From: Deltaproteobacteria bacterium
GTDB taxonomy: Bacteria; Desulfobacterota; Binatia; Binatales; Binataceae
Reading direction: 5' to 3'
NCBI GenBank assembly: GCA_021786815.1
Contig: JAJYMR010000145.1
Location: 1 to 13,799 of the forward strand
DNA: 13,799 bases
A program made the position numbers and the translations under genes. The notes beneath the pieces were generated by a model. That model did no database searches and had not been told where the DNA came from. It saw only the letters and a program-made list of their open reading frames with translations. Shown here piece by piece: positions 6,473 to 13,575 of this stretch; within the stretch, counting starts at the first letter, position 1; every line of letters starts with the position of its first letter.

Positions 6473-8254
6473 TTGTCACGGCGCGCCGCCACTTCCGGGT
6501 CGGTGCTCCTCGTCGCACTATTGTGCCTCATCATCACCGCCGGATGCGCCGAGCGCTCACGGCCAACGGCCCAACCGCAGGCGGGCGAGCGGGCGGCGAA
6601 TCGCTATCCCGCCGACACGCGCTTCCGCGCCGAGGCGCACGATTTCATCGAATCGGAACTGCGGCTCTCTCCGGTATGGGCGACCACCCAGGGCGACCAT
6701 CGCTACGACGCGATGGTTGACGATCTTTCCAGCGGAGGGATCGCGCACCGGATCCTCCACGCTACTAACTGGAAGCGCAATTTCGAGGCCTTCATCCCCG
6801 AGCAGCTCTCGCCGCATAACCGCGCGGATTGCCAGTGGCTAATCGCCCAGGCCGACGGTGAACTTCTATGGAATGAGCAGATTCGCCAGTTCGAGCGGGA
6901 CCCGGAAATGTATCTCCCGACTTCGGCGATCTACAGCCTTGTCCAGCGCAACTTCGCGCCTGCCGAGGTACGGATGCGCTCGGTAACGGCGCGTGAGATC
7001 GCGGCGCTTTCGAATCTTGCGGCCGCGCGCGACAATCTGACGGCCGCACGCACGCCCCCGGTTGCGATCGAGATCGTGCTTGCTGACATGCCCGCGACGA
7101 TCGCGTTCTTCAAAAACGATCTGCCAAAAGCGTTCGCTTCGGTGCCGGATGGTCCCGACAAGGCCGCCTTCGAGAAGGCCAACGCAAGACTGGTCGCCGC
7201 ACTCGAGGATTACGCGCGATGGCTCAAGGGCTACCTGATGCCGCGGGCGCGCGGCAGCTATGCAATCGGCAAATCGGCGTATCAACGGATGCTTGCCGAC
7301 GATGACATGGTAAACGTGCCACTCGTTCAGTTGGAAGCGTTGGGCGAGCAGGAGCTTGTGACGGTTCAGATGCAGTTCGATCGGACCGCACACGAAATCG
7401 ATCCGTCGCGCACTCCGGCCGAAGTCGCCGCGATGGTAAACCGCGAGCATCCAGCCGCCGACAAGGTCGTTCCCGAGGTGAAAGCGGGCCTCGCGGCGCT
7501 TCGCGCCTTCGTGATCGCGCATCGCATCGTGGCGATTCCGCCCGGTCCGGAGCCGCTCGTGCGCGAGACGCCGCCGTTCATGCGCGCGACGACGTTCGCC
7601 TCGATGGACACGCCCGGGCCGTTTGAGAAATCGGCCGAGGCGTATTTCTATGTGACGCTGCCCGATCCCTCGTGGACGGCCGCGCGCCGCGAGCAGCTAC
7701 TGGAATTCTTCTCGCCGCCGCTCATATCAGACCTCTCGGTGCACGAGGTATATCCCGGCCACTACGTGCAGTTCCTCAACAACCGGCGCAATCCCGACCT
7801 GGTGCGCTCGCTCTATTATTCGGGGGCGAACGTCGAAGGATGGGCGTTCTACTGCGAGCAGATGATGCTCGACGAGGGCCTGCACAGGGGCAAGCCGCGA
7901 TATCGGCTCGCGATGTTGCAGTTGGCGCTCCTGCGCGCGTGCCGCTACCTGGTCGGAATCAGGATGCATACCGAAGGAATGACGGTGGCCCAGGCGATCG
8001 CTTTTTTCGAGAAGAACGCCTACATGACGCCGAACAACGCACGCGCCGAGGCGCTTCGCGGCACCGAGGATCCCGGCTACCTGCGCTACCAGTTGGGAAA
8101 ATTGATGATCCTGAAGCTGCGCGACGACCTGCGTAGGAAACAGGGCCCCGCGTTCAGCCTGGAGAAATTCCACGGCGATTTTCTCGCCGAGGGCGGTCTC
8201 CCGATACCGCTTATCCGCCGGGCGCTTCTCGGCACGGAAGGCTCGCCGCTCTAG
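6473..8254 (+). CDS. DUF885-family lipoprotein, putative zinc metallopeptidase
   Basis: From the TTG at 6473 the protein has 593 residues. An AGGAAG site lies 6 bases upstream, and the product then begins with a normal lipoprotein signal: SRRAATSG, a hydrophobic core, then lipobox TAGC with Cys at residue 25. The longer frame from ATG 6404 would give a 47-residue pre-Cys region and has no ribosome site. The C-terminal half carries HEVYPGH (424-430), the HExxPGH zinc motif of DUF885, and EGWAFYCEQ with Glu455 as the likely third ligand. These are the conserved pair of this family in the peptidase-MA clan. It is probably lipid-anchored on the outer face of the cell. Members are poorly characterised; substrate unknown. 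It is divergent from the oxidase operon and convergent with copA. Confidence 0.88.
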   Translation: MSRRAATSGSVLLVALLCLIITAGCAERSRPTAQPQAGERAANRYPADTRFRAEAHDFIESELRLSPVWATTQGDHRYDAMVDDLSSGGIAHRILHATNWKRNFEAFIPEQLSPHNRADCQWLIAQADGELLWNEQIRQFERDPEMYLPTSAIYSLVQRNFAPAEVRMRSVTAREIAALSNLAAARDNLTAARTPPVAIEIVLADMPATIAFFKNDLPKAFASVPDGPDKAAFEKANARLVAALEDYARWLKGYLMPRARGSYAIGKSAYQRMLADDDMVNVPLVQLEALGEQELVTVQMQFDRTAHEIDPSRTPAEVAAMVNREHPAADKVVPEVKAGLAALRAFVIAHRIVAIPPGPEPLVRETPPFMRATTFASMDTPGPFEKSAEAYFYVTLPDPSWTAARREQLLEFFSPPLISDLSVHEVYPGHYVQFLNNRRNPDLVRSLYYSGANVEGWAFYCEQMMLDEGLHRGKPRYRLAMLQLALLRACRYLVGIRMHTEGMTVAQAIAFFEKNAYMTPNNARAEALRGTEDPGYLRYQLGKLMILKLRDDLRRKQGPAFSLEKFHGDFLAEGGLPIPLIRRALLGTEGSPL

Positions 8255-8312
8255 GGCGTCGCAAACTTGTGGGCCGCTTCGGCGTGCGCGTATATGCGCG
8301 GCGCGCCGGCGT

Positions 8313-8501
8313 TCAGGCGGTCGCTACTTCCTGCATCGGCTTGCCGCAATGGCTCGGGATCTCCTGATGGCCGCATTCGGGTCCCATCCAGCAAACCAGT
8401 TCGTCGCGGCCCTTCACCGCGCCGACGTGCATCGGCTTGTTGCAGTGATTCGGCATCGCCATCTCGTATCCGCATTTCGAACATTTGAGTTTGCTTGCCA
8501 T
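8313..8501 (-). CDS. possible separately translated 62-aa metal-binding protein nested in frame at the 3' end of copA
   Basis: An ATG at 8501 lies in the copA frame with AAAGGAG at 8517-8511, 9 bases upstream, a much stronger ribosome site than that of copA itself. The product begins MASKLKCSKCGYEMAMP and contains two similar halves. The first is Cys7-x2-Cys10, then PNHCNKPMH (His19, Cys20, Met24, His25). The second is Cys37-x5-Cys43, then PSHCGKPM (His51, Cys52, Met56). The paired cysteines suggest a duplicated zinc-ribbon-like fold, and the HCxKPM motifs suggest soft-metal (copper) binding. I do not know a named family. The module could be made alone, as the tail of CopA, or both. That it is real protein sequence is likely; independent translation is inference. 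Confidence 0.5.
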   Translation of the reverse strand: MASKLKCSKCGYEMAMPNHCNKPMHVGAVKGRDELVCWMGPECGHQEIPSHCGKPMQEVATA

Positions 8502-10859
8502 CTCGTGATTCTCCTTTGCCTTGGCGTTTGACGAACCCGGCTGCGCGAGCGCAACGCCCGCGTCCGGCCCGGCATGCGTCGGCGCCATCTCGTCCGCCGG
8601 CGCTTCGAGAGCAATCATCGGACGCCGGCGCCCGTCATCGGCACGCGGATGTTCGTCCTCGCGAACCGCGGCGAGGCGTTTTTCCGCGAATCCGAGCAGG
8701 AGCGCGTTGCTCACGACACTCACGCTCGAAAGCGCCATCGCAAGTCCCGCGAACGCGGGGTTCAGGGTTATCCCGAAAAACGGATACAACACGCCCGCGG
8801 CTATCGGAATACCGAGCGTGTTGTAGAAGAACGCCCAGAACAGATTCTGCTTGACCTTGCGAAGAGTCAGACGGCCGAGCACGAGCGCACGCACGATGTC
8901 GTAGAGGTCGTCGCGCGTCAGCACGACTTCGCCGGTTTCCTTCGCGGCGTCAGTCCCGGAGCCAATCGCGATCCCGATATCCGCGGCGGCGAGCGCCGGC
9001 GCGTCATTGATACCGTCGCCGACCATCGCGGTAAAAACCCCTTCGGACTTGCAGCGCCTGACGACCGCGATCTTGTCCTCGGGCCTGAGCTCGGCGTGAA
9101 ACTCTTCGATTCCGAGCCGCGCGGCGACCGCCTGCGCAACCGCATGGTTGTCGCCCGAGAGCATCACGGTGCGAATGCCCATTGCGCGAATCGCTTCCAG
9201 CGCGCCTTTCGCTTCCGGCTTCTCGGGATCGCGAAAGCCAAGCACCGCGACCGTCGCGCCGTCGCGCGCGAGGTAAAGCGGCGTTGCCGCGGAAGCCGCA
9301 AGGCGAGCCGCCTCAGCGCGCGCATCGCCGGAAATCTCACCGCCGCGGCTCTCCAACCGCGCGTTGCCGAGCGCGAGCCTCAGGCCGCCAAGCTCCGCCG
9401 TCACGCCCATCCCGGGCGCCTCTTCGATTTTGTCCGCCTTCGGCGGTTCGATCCCGTGCGCCTTCGCGTAGGCGACGACGGCGCGGGACAGCGGATGCAC
9501 CGAGCCGGACGCAACCGCGGCGGCCGCGTTCATCGCATCCGCCTCGGAACCATCGAGCGCGACGAGAGATTCCAGTTCCGGTCTTCCCTGCGTCAGCGTG
9601 CCGGTCTTGTCGAAGAACATCACGCGCACCCGCGTTATCAGTTCGAGCGCCGAGGCGCGTTTGAACAGAATTCCCGCCCGAAGCCCTACCCCGCTGCCGA
9701 CCATCAGAGCAGTGGGCGTCGCAAGCCCCATCGCGCACGGACATGCGATCACAAGCACCGCGGTCGCCGCCGTCAGCGCCATCACAGTGCCCGGCCCGAA
9801 CCACGCCCATGCGGCAAAGGTCAGCGCGGCTACTGCGATTACGCTCGGTACAAAGCGCGCCGCGACGAAATCCGCCAGCCGCTGGATCGGCGCGCGGTCG
9901 GCCTGCGCCTCCTCGACCATCCGCACGATTTGCGCGAGCACGGTTTCCGCGCCGACGCGCGTCGCCCTGACAGTCAGGGCGCCGCTCGTGTTGAGCGTTC
10001 CGCCCGAGACTTCGTCGCCCGGCCCTTTCTCGACCGGCATCGATTCGCCCGTGAGCATCGACTCATCCAGCGCGCTTCGCCCGCTTACCACCTCGCCGTC
10101 CACGGGAACGCGCGTCGCGGGCCTTACCACGACGGTATCACCCTTTTCGATCTCGGACGCCTTGACCGTCCTCTCGCGCCCGTCGCGGATTACGAGCGCG
10201 TCGTCGGGCACCAGCGAGAGCAGCGCTCTGAGCGCGGCCATCGCACGCCCCCGCGCGCGCGACTCCAGGTACTTGCCGAAGCGGATGAACAGGATCAGCT
10301 CAACCGAGGTGTCGAAGAAGACCGGCCCCGAGAAGAAAATCGCCGGGAACGTCGTCAGCACCGAGTAGAAGTAGGCGGAACTGATTCCGAGCGCGACCAG
10401 CGTGTCCATGTTCGCGGTGCGATTGCGAAGCGCGACCCACGCTCCCCGATAAAAGGTGAGCCCCGCGGTGAACATCAAAACGGTCGCTACCGCGAATTCG
10501 GCAAGTTCGGCATTGCGGCCGCCGATGTGCTCGAACAACATCACGAGTGCCGCGCCGAGCGCGCTTGCGACAACCCACGCGAGGTTTCGGCGCGCCTCGA
10601 CTCGGTCGAGCGCCGACTCACCCGCGCCGGCGCCGACGGCGGGTTCGAGCGCCTGGTAGCCGGCCTTTGCGACGCGCTCTTCTATTTCACCGCGCGAGAC
10701 CGACGGTTCGGCGCGCACGCTGAGCGTCTCGGCGGCGAAGTTGACCCGCGCCTCGCACACGCCGGGCATCTTGCCGACCGCGTCCTCGATAGTGAGGGCG
10801 CAGTTCGCGCAATGCATCCCGCGGATGCGAAAATGTTCGGTTCTCGCTTGGGCTTCCAT
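8313..10859 (-). CDS. copA: Cu(+)-exporting P1B-type ATPase CopA with an unusual C-terminal Cys/His/Met-rich extension
   Basis: This 848-residue protein pumps cuprous copper out of the cytoplasm. In order it has an N-terminal HMA metal-binding domain with GMHCANC (14-20); the actuator loop TGES (270-273); the membrane metal site CPC (373-375); the phosphorylation motif DKTGT with Asp417; an HP motif (SVHPLSR); and the hinge GDGIND (614-619). The late helices carry FFYN and MALSS, the Cu(+) signatures. A normal CopA would stop near residue 722. Here a polar linker of about 64 residues (rich in Ala, Pro, Glu, Asp) leads to a 62-residue module from Met787 with two Cys/His/Met half-repeats. It begins 5 bases after the csoR stop, so the two form one operon under the csoR operator. 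Its own ribosome site is weak, suggesting coupling. Confidence 0.95.
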   Translation of the reverse strand: MEAQARTEHFRIRGMHCANCALTIEDAVGKMPGVCEARVNFAAETLSVRAEPSVSRGEIEERVAKAGYQALEPAVGAGAGESALDRVEARRNLAWVVASALGAALVMLFEHIGGRNAELAEFAVATVLMFTAGLTFYRGAWVALRNRTANMDTLVALGISSAYFYSVLTTFPAIFFSGPVFFDTSVELILFIRFGKYLESRARGRAMAALRALLSLVPDDALVIRDGRERTVKASEIEKGDTVVVRPATRVPVDGEVVSGRSALDESMLTGESMPVEKGPGDEVSGGTLNTSGALTVRATRVGAETVLAQIVRMVEEAQADRAPIQRLADFVAARFVPSVIAVAALTFAAWAWFGPGTVMALTAATAVLVIACPCAMGLATPTALMVGSGVGLRAGILFKRASALELITRVRVMFFDKTGTLTQGRPELESLVALDGSEADAMNAAAAVASGSVHPLSRAVVAYAKAHGIEPPKADKIEEAPGMGVTAELGGLRLALGNARLESRGGEISGDARAEAARLAASAATPLYLARDGATVAVLGFRDPEKPEAKGALEAIRAMGIRTVMLSGDNHAVAQAVAARLGIEEFHAELRPEDKIAVVRRCKSEGVFTAMVGDGINDAPALAAADIGIAIGSGTDAAKETGEVVLTRDDLYDIVRALVLGRLTLRKVKQNLFWAFFYNTLGIPIAAGVLYPFFGITLNPAFAGLAMALSSVSVVSNALLLGFAEKRLAAVREDEHPRADDGRRRPMIALEAPADEMAPTHAGPDAGVALAQPGSSNAKAKENHEMASKLKCSKCGYEMAMPNHCNKPMHVGAVKGRDELVCWMGPECGHQEIPSHCGKPMQEVATA
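8511..8517 (-). promoter_or_regulatory. internal Shine-Dalgarno within copA
   Basis: AAAGGAG on the minus strand lies 9 bases before the in-frame ATG at 8501. It falls in the linker codons for AKENHE, so it could be chance, but it sits exactly at the boundary of the metal-binding module. Confidence 0.45.
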
Positions 10860-10864
10860 CGCAT

Positions 10865-11185
10865 TTACGCCAGGAAGCGATCGAGCGTGTCGATCACCTC
10901 GCGAATCTTGTCGTCGGGGCGGCGCGCCGCGATAGCGTCGGTCACGCAGGTTTCCATATGATCGCGCAGAAGCATCAGCGCCACCCGGTCGAGCGCGCGG
11001 CGCACGGCGGAAATCTGCTGCAGGACGTCGATACAGTAGGCGTCCTCGCCGACCATCCGCTTTATCCCGCGAAGCTGTCCCTCGGCCCGGCTAAGGCGCA
11101 TCCCGGCTTCGCGCTTGAGCGCGGGGGAGCGCGGATGCTGCTTCATCCGGGGATGCCTGCGGGCCGCGTTGTTCGTTTCTTCCAT
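10865..11185 (-). CDS. csoR: CsoR-type copper-sensing transcriptional repressor
   Basis: From ATG 11185 the protein has 106 residues. This is the all-helical, DNA-binding CsoR/RcnR family (formerly DUF156). It shows the core RLSRAEGQLRGIKRMV and the copper ligands Cys51 (AYCIDVLQQISA), His76 and Cys80 (DHMETC), the C-H-C set of copper sensors. Binding of Cu(+) releases the operator and derepresses copA, which follows 5 bases downstream. A second in-frame ATG at 11146 gives 93 residues and an N-terminus of a length closer to known CsoR proteins. The promoter hexamers place the transcript start almost at 11185, so that start would be leaderless, whereas 11146 would have a leader of about 40 bases. 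Neither has an ideal ribosome site (GGAG only 2 bases from 11185; AGG 9 bases from 11146). Confidence 0.9.
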   Translation of the reverse strand: MEETNNAARRHPRMKQHPRSPALKREAGMRLSRAEGQLRGIKRMVGEDAYCIDVLQQISAVRRALDRVALMLLRDHMETCVTDAIAARRPDDKIREVIDTLDRFLA

Positions 11186-11200
11186 ACTCCCCCATAGTAT
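11184..11200. promoter_or_regulatory. CsoR/RcnR-type operator of the csoR-copA operon
   Basis: On the minus strand the 15-mer TACTATGGGGGAGTA (11199-11185) fits the RcnR-type pattern TACT-G6-N-AGTA: both half-sites and the spacing are exact, and a five-G tract fills most of the centre. The full inverted repeat is ATACT-N7-AGTAT. It covers the -10 element and the first csoR start codon, so a bound repressor would block initiation. The flanking csoR gene makes autoregulation the natural reading. Confidence 0.75.
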
Positions 11201-11223
11201 CGCCGCGAAAGCGCGTGTTTCAA
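11194..11223 (-). promoter_or_regulatory. csoR-copA promoter
   Basis: TTGAAA (11223-11218, 5 of 6 to consensus) and TACTAT (11199-11194, 4 of 6) are separated by 18 bases. The -10 is embedded in the operator. Initiation is expected near 11187, which makes the ATG at 11185 nearly leaderless. Confidence 0.5.
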
Positions 11224-11262
11224 GTCTGCCGGTGTGCTGAAGAAAGGCGCGTCGCGCCCGTG

Positions 11263-11301
11263 AAAAAGCAGCGCCCCGCAGCAATTGTCTCTGCGGGGCG
11301 C
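11263..11301 (-). terminator. intrinsic terminator of clpP
   Basis: A perfect 11-bp stem, GCGCCCCGCAG at 11271-11281 and CTGCGGGGCGC at 11291-11301, encloses a 9-base loop. On the minus strand it is followed by TGC and then TTTTT (11267-11263). It starts about 40 bases after the clpP stop. Confidence 0.8.
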
Positions 11302-11339
11302 GCGATGCGTGAGTCTATCTCGATTCGGGAAGCCGAAAC

Positions 11340-11945
11340 CTACGTCGCAGGCACCTTGTTCGGGCGGGCGACGATCACCTCGTCGATAAGTCCGTATTCG
11401 ACTGCCTCGCTTGCGCCCATGAAGGTGTCGCGCTCGGTGTCCTTTTCGATCTGCTTGAGGTTTTTCCCGGTGTGCCGGGCGAGGATTTCGTTGAGCACGC
11501 CTTTAAGCCGAAGCGCCTCGCGCGCCTGGATTTCGATATCGCTCGCCTGCCCCTGGAAGCCACCCGACAGCTGATGAATCATGATCCGCGAATGGGGCAG
11601 CGCGTAGCGCCGTCCCTTGGCGCCGGCGGCCAGCAGAAACGACCCCATGCTCGCGGCCTGGCCGACGCACAGCGTCGAAACCGGCGGCTTGACGAACTGC
11701 ATCGTGTCGTAAATCGCAAGTCCCGCCGTCACGGAACCGCCCGGCGAGTTGATATACATGTTGATTTCGCGTTCCGGGTCCTCGGACTCGAGGAACAAAA
11801 GCTGCGCGGTGATAAGGTTGGCAAGGTCGTCGTTGACGGTCCCTCCGAGGAAAACGATCCGGTCTTTCAGCAGACGCGAATAGATGTCGTAGGAGCGCTC
11901 TCCGCGTCCCGTCTGCTCCACGACATATGGAATGAGGATGCTCAT
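11340..11945 (-). CDS. clpP: ATP-dependent Clp protease proteolytic subunit ClpP
   Basis: This 201-residue serine protease assembles as a double-ring barrel and degrades proteins fed by a Clp ATPase. The start at 11945 gives the standard opening MSILIPYVVEQTGRGERSYD; upstream in-frame sequence to 12068 overlaps the divergent cupredoxin gene and is not ClpP-like. The catalytic triad is complete: Ser99 in GQAASMGSF, His124 in RIMIHQ and Asp173 in ERDTFM. The glycine-rich INSPGGSVTAG is intact. No Shine-Dalgarno is visible before the ATG. Unusually, clpX does not follow: a strong terminator closes the unit, so clpP is monocistronic here and its ATPase partner must be encoded elsewhere. Confidence 0.96.
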   Translation of the reverse strand: MSILIPYVVEQTGRGERSYDIYSRLLKDRIVFLGGTVNDDLANLITAQLLFLESEDPEREINMYINSPGGSVTAGLAIYDTMQFVKPPVSTLCVGQAASMGSFLLAAGAKGRRYALPHSRIMIHQLSGGFQGQASDIEIQAREALRLKGVLNEILARHTGKNLKQIEKDTERDTFMGASEAVEYGLIDEVIVARPNKVPAT

Positions 11946-12028
11946 ATTTATAAGGGTACTATGGAGTTCGGCCTGCGTCGAGCATGGTCCGCCCCAAGCC
12001 ATCGATCGGAGGAACCTGAAACAACGCC

Positions 12029-12568
12029 ATGGCAAAGCGCCGCCCAAGCCCCCTCTGCGGATGCTCAATCGTCCTCATGGCAGTGGCACTGTCCGGCCTG
12101 TGCCCGCTTCGCGCCAATGCGGCGCCGCCCAAGGTCATGAAGCAGGCCGCGAAACATTACTTTCTCCCCGGACCTGCCCAGTCGCATACCTTGACAGTAA
12201 CGGTGAAGGGCCAGGCCGAGAACGCAATAATCGTGATGACGGAAGCGGTCGCGATAAAGGAAACCGGGCCTAAGCAGACCGTCGCCAAATTCGGCGAGGT
12301 TTACGACTTCGCGCCCTCGTTTATCGCGGTCAGGGAAAACCAGCCCACCGAGCTTACCTTCTGGAATCTTCAGCCCGACGACGACCATGATTTCATGCTC
12401 GCCGACCCGGATTCCAACGTGCTGATGTACGTGGACCTAAAGCCGCTCAGCCGCAATTCGTACGTGTTCACCTTCCGCAAGCCCGGGCTTTACAGCTTTT
12501 ACTGCGCGATCCATCAGCCCGAGATGAGCGGACAGATTCTCGTTCTGCCGCGCGGCGAAAAGCCGTAG
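12029..12568 (+). CDS. exported cupredoxin-domain protein with type-1 copper ligands
   Basis: The protein has 179 residues. A Sec signal peptide covers residues 1-31 (basic MAKRRP start, hydrophobic core, cleavage after ANA). The C-terminal half (about 90-175) is a cupredoxin. His120 in DDDHDFML, then Cys159, His162 and Met166 in FYCAIHQPEMSGQ form a complete Cys-His-His-Met type-1 copper site with C-x2-H-x3-M spacing. The sheet strands FTFRKPGLYSFYC and GQILVLP are typical. It probably acts as a periplasmic electron carrier or copper protein. A GGAGG at 12008-12012 is 16 bases from the ATG, too far to be ideal, but an in-frame TGA at 12017-12019 rules out an earlier start. It is divergent from clpP. 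Donation of electrons to the ba3 oxidase is possible but unproven. Confidence 0.85.
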   Translation: MAKRRPSPLCGCSIVLMAVALSGLCPLRANAAPPKVMKQAAKHYFLPGPAQSHTLTVTVKGQAENAIIVMTEAVAIKETGPKQTVAKFGEVYDFAPSFIAVRENQPTELTFWNLQPDDDHDFMLADPDSNVLMYVDLKPLSRNSYVFTFRKPGLYSFYCAIHQPEMSGQILVLPRGEKP

Positions 12569-12576
12569 CTCGCGGA

Positions 12577-12606
12577 CGCGGCGGAGCGAAATCACGCGCC
12601 GCCGCG
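12577..12606 (+). terminator. GC hairpin after the cupredoxin gene
   Basis: A perfect 8-bp stem, CGCGGCGG at 12577-12584 and CCGCCGCG at 12599-12606, encloses a 14-base loop, 9 bases after the cupredoxin stop. No T-run follows, so only a weak or factor-assisted terminator can be claimed. Confidence 0.35.
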
Positions 12607-12607
12607 C

Positions 12608-12700
12608 TCATCCCGCAGTCTGGATTCGCTTGATGGCCTCGCGAAGGCGCGCGACCGTGCGTTTCTTTCCGAGCACCGCGACGACCTCGCAAATTCCCGT
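12608..12700 (-). pseudogene. possible C-terminal remnant of glutamyl-tRNA synthetase (gltX)
   Basis: On the minus strand an open stretch of 30 codons ends at TGA (12610-12608) and is bounded upstream by an in-frame TAA (12703-12701), with no start codon. It reads EVVAVLGKKRTVARLREA then IKRIQTAG. This resembles the extreme C-terminus of bacterial GltX, where a GK-x-R-x3-R-[IL]-x2-A-[IL] pattern is common. No further GltX sequence was seen upstream on the same strand. The similarity is short and judged by eye, so chance remains possible. Confidence 0.35.
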
Positions 12701-12984
12701 TTAGACCTCTTTATCGATCGCGTACTGTCAAGGACCGGCCTGGCATAGATGATGGACGGCTTCATCAGATTCTCGTGGCTTGTGCCTGAGCAAGCCTTTC
12801 TCCTTACAAAACCGCCGCACAACGCCTTTCGCCAGGCAGCCCGAAACGCCATGGCCCTAGGGGCCTTTGCTTGGAAGGTAAAGTGTGAGCGAAGCGATTA
12901 CATGAAGCTGAACGTGGGGAACCGGCCCGTAATTTCGCTTCCGGGTGGGTGCTCGTCCAGGAAAAGCGGACCGCTGTACGAACC
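12701..12984. other. non-coding stretch upstream of the methyltransferase-family gene
   Basis: The open frame here (12749-12988) has no protein-like pattern and no ribosome site. A short palindrome GGCCCTAGGGGCC lies around 12853. The stretch reads as less GC-rich than the window up to 12600. No clear promoter was identified. Confidence 0.3.
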
Positions 12985-13575
12985 GTGATCCCTGAGAAGG
13001 CATACCTGATCATCCTTGCACTGATTGCGGGAGAGCGGATTTTTGAGCTTATCCTCTCGTGGCGTAACGCTCGGTGGGCATTCGCGCGCGGCGCGGTTGA
13101 AGTTAAACAGCGACATTATGCTTTCATGGTCGCATTCCACTCTCTCTTTCTCATCTCTTGTGCGACTGAATCCGTGCTGCGGCAACGCACTTTTCCTGCG
13201 ATCGTCGCGTGGGGTGCGCTTGCCTTTGCGGTCCTCGCCCAGGCGCTGCGATATTCAGCCGTCTGGACATTGGGTCATCGCTGGAACACAAAAGTCATTG
13301 TCCAGCCGGGCGAGGAACCGGTAACGACGGGTCTCTACCGCTGGATTCGGCATCCGAATTATTTGGCGATCGTGTTGGAAATGGTTGCGATACCAATGAT
13401 ACGGGGAGCATGGATCGTGGCGCTCGTGTTTTCTGTGGTCAATCTGGCGCTGCTGGCTGTCAGAATATCGGTTGAAGAAAGAGGGCTCGGCGAAGCATAC
13501 GCAAAGGCATTCGCGTCGCGGCCACGCTTCATCCCGAAGCTTTCTGTCGATACTCGGGACTCCAAACACACGTAA
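12985..13575 (+). CDS. isoprenylcysteine carboxyl methyltransferase (ICMT)-family membrane protein
   Basis: From GTG 12985 the protein has 196 residues; GTG 12949 would add 12 polar residues. The later start puts the first membrane helix (AYLIILALIAGERIFELIL) directly at the N-terminus, as in family members, but neither start has a good ribosome site. About four hydrophobic segments are visible. The cofactor-binding signature is GLYRWIRHPNYLA, with RHPNY at residues 122-126, followed by a helix and EERGL (Glu164-Glu165). This RHPxY...EE pair is shared by ICMT and phospholipid N-methyltransferase families, which use S-adenosylmethionine. Bacterial relatives such as SrsB O-methylate alkylresorcinols and usually sit beside a type III polyketide synthase. 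None is seen here, so the substrate is unknown. Confidence 0.8.
   Translation: MIPEKAYLIILALIAGERIFELILSWRNARWAFARGAVEVKQRHYAFMVAFHSLFLISCATESVLRQRTFPAIVAWGALAFAVLAQALRYSAVWTLGHRWNTKVIVQPGEEPVTTGLYRWIRHPNYLAIVLEMVAIPMIRGAWIVALVFSVVNLALLAVRISVEERGLGEAYAKAFASRPRFIPKLSVDTRDSKHT

Noticed and set aside
8574..10961. A 795-codon plus-strand open frame opposite copA
   Set aside because: It is a shadow of GC-rich codon use on the minus strand. Its product is rich in Arg, Gly and His with no domain, while the copA frame carries every ATPase motif.
1583..11301. The similar GC hairpins at 1583-1603 and 11271-11301 as copies of a mobile repeat
   Set aside because: They share only the CGCCCCGC/GCGGGGCG stem; loops and flanks differ, as expected for independent GC-rich hairpins.
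11946..11952. TATAAA just before clpP as a -10 element
   Set aside because: It ends 1 base before the ATG, so the transcript would start inside the coding region; no matching -35 was found.
12749..12988. 79-codon plus-strand open frame before the methyltransferase-family gene
   Set aside because: It has no ribosome site or recognisable protein pattern, and it overlaps the start of the ICMT-family gene.
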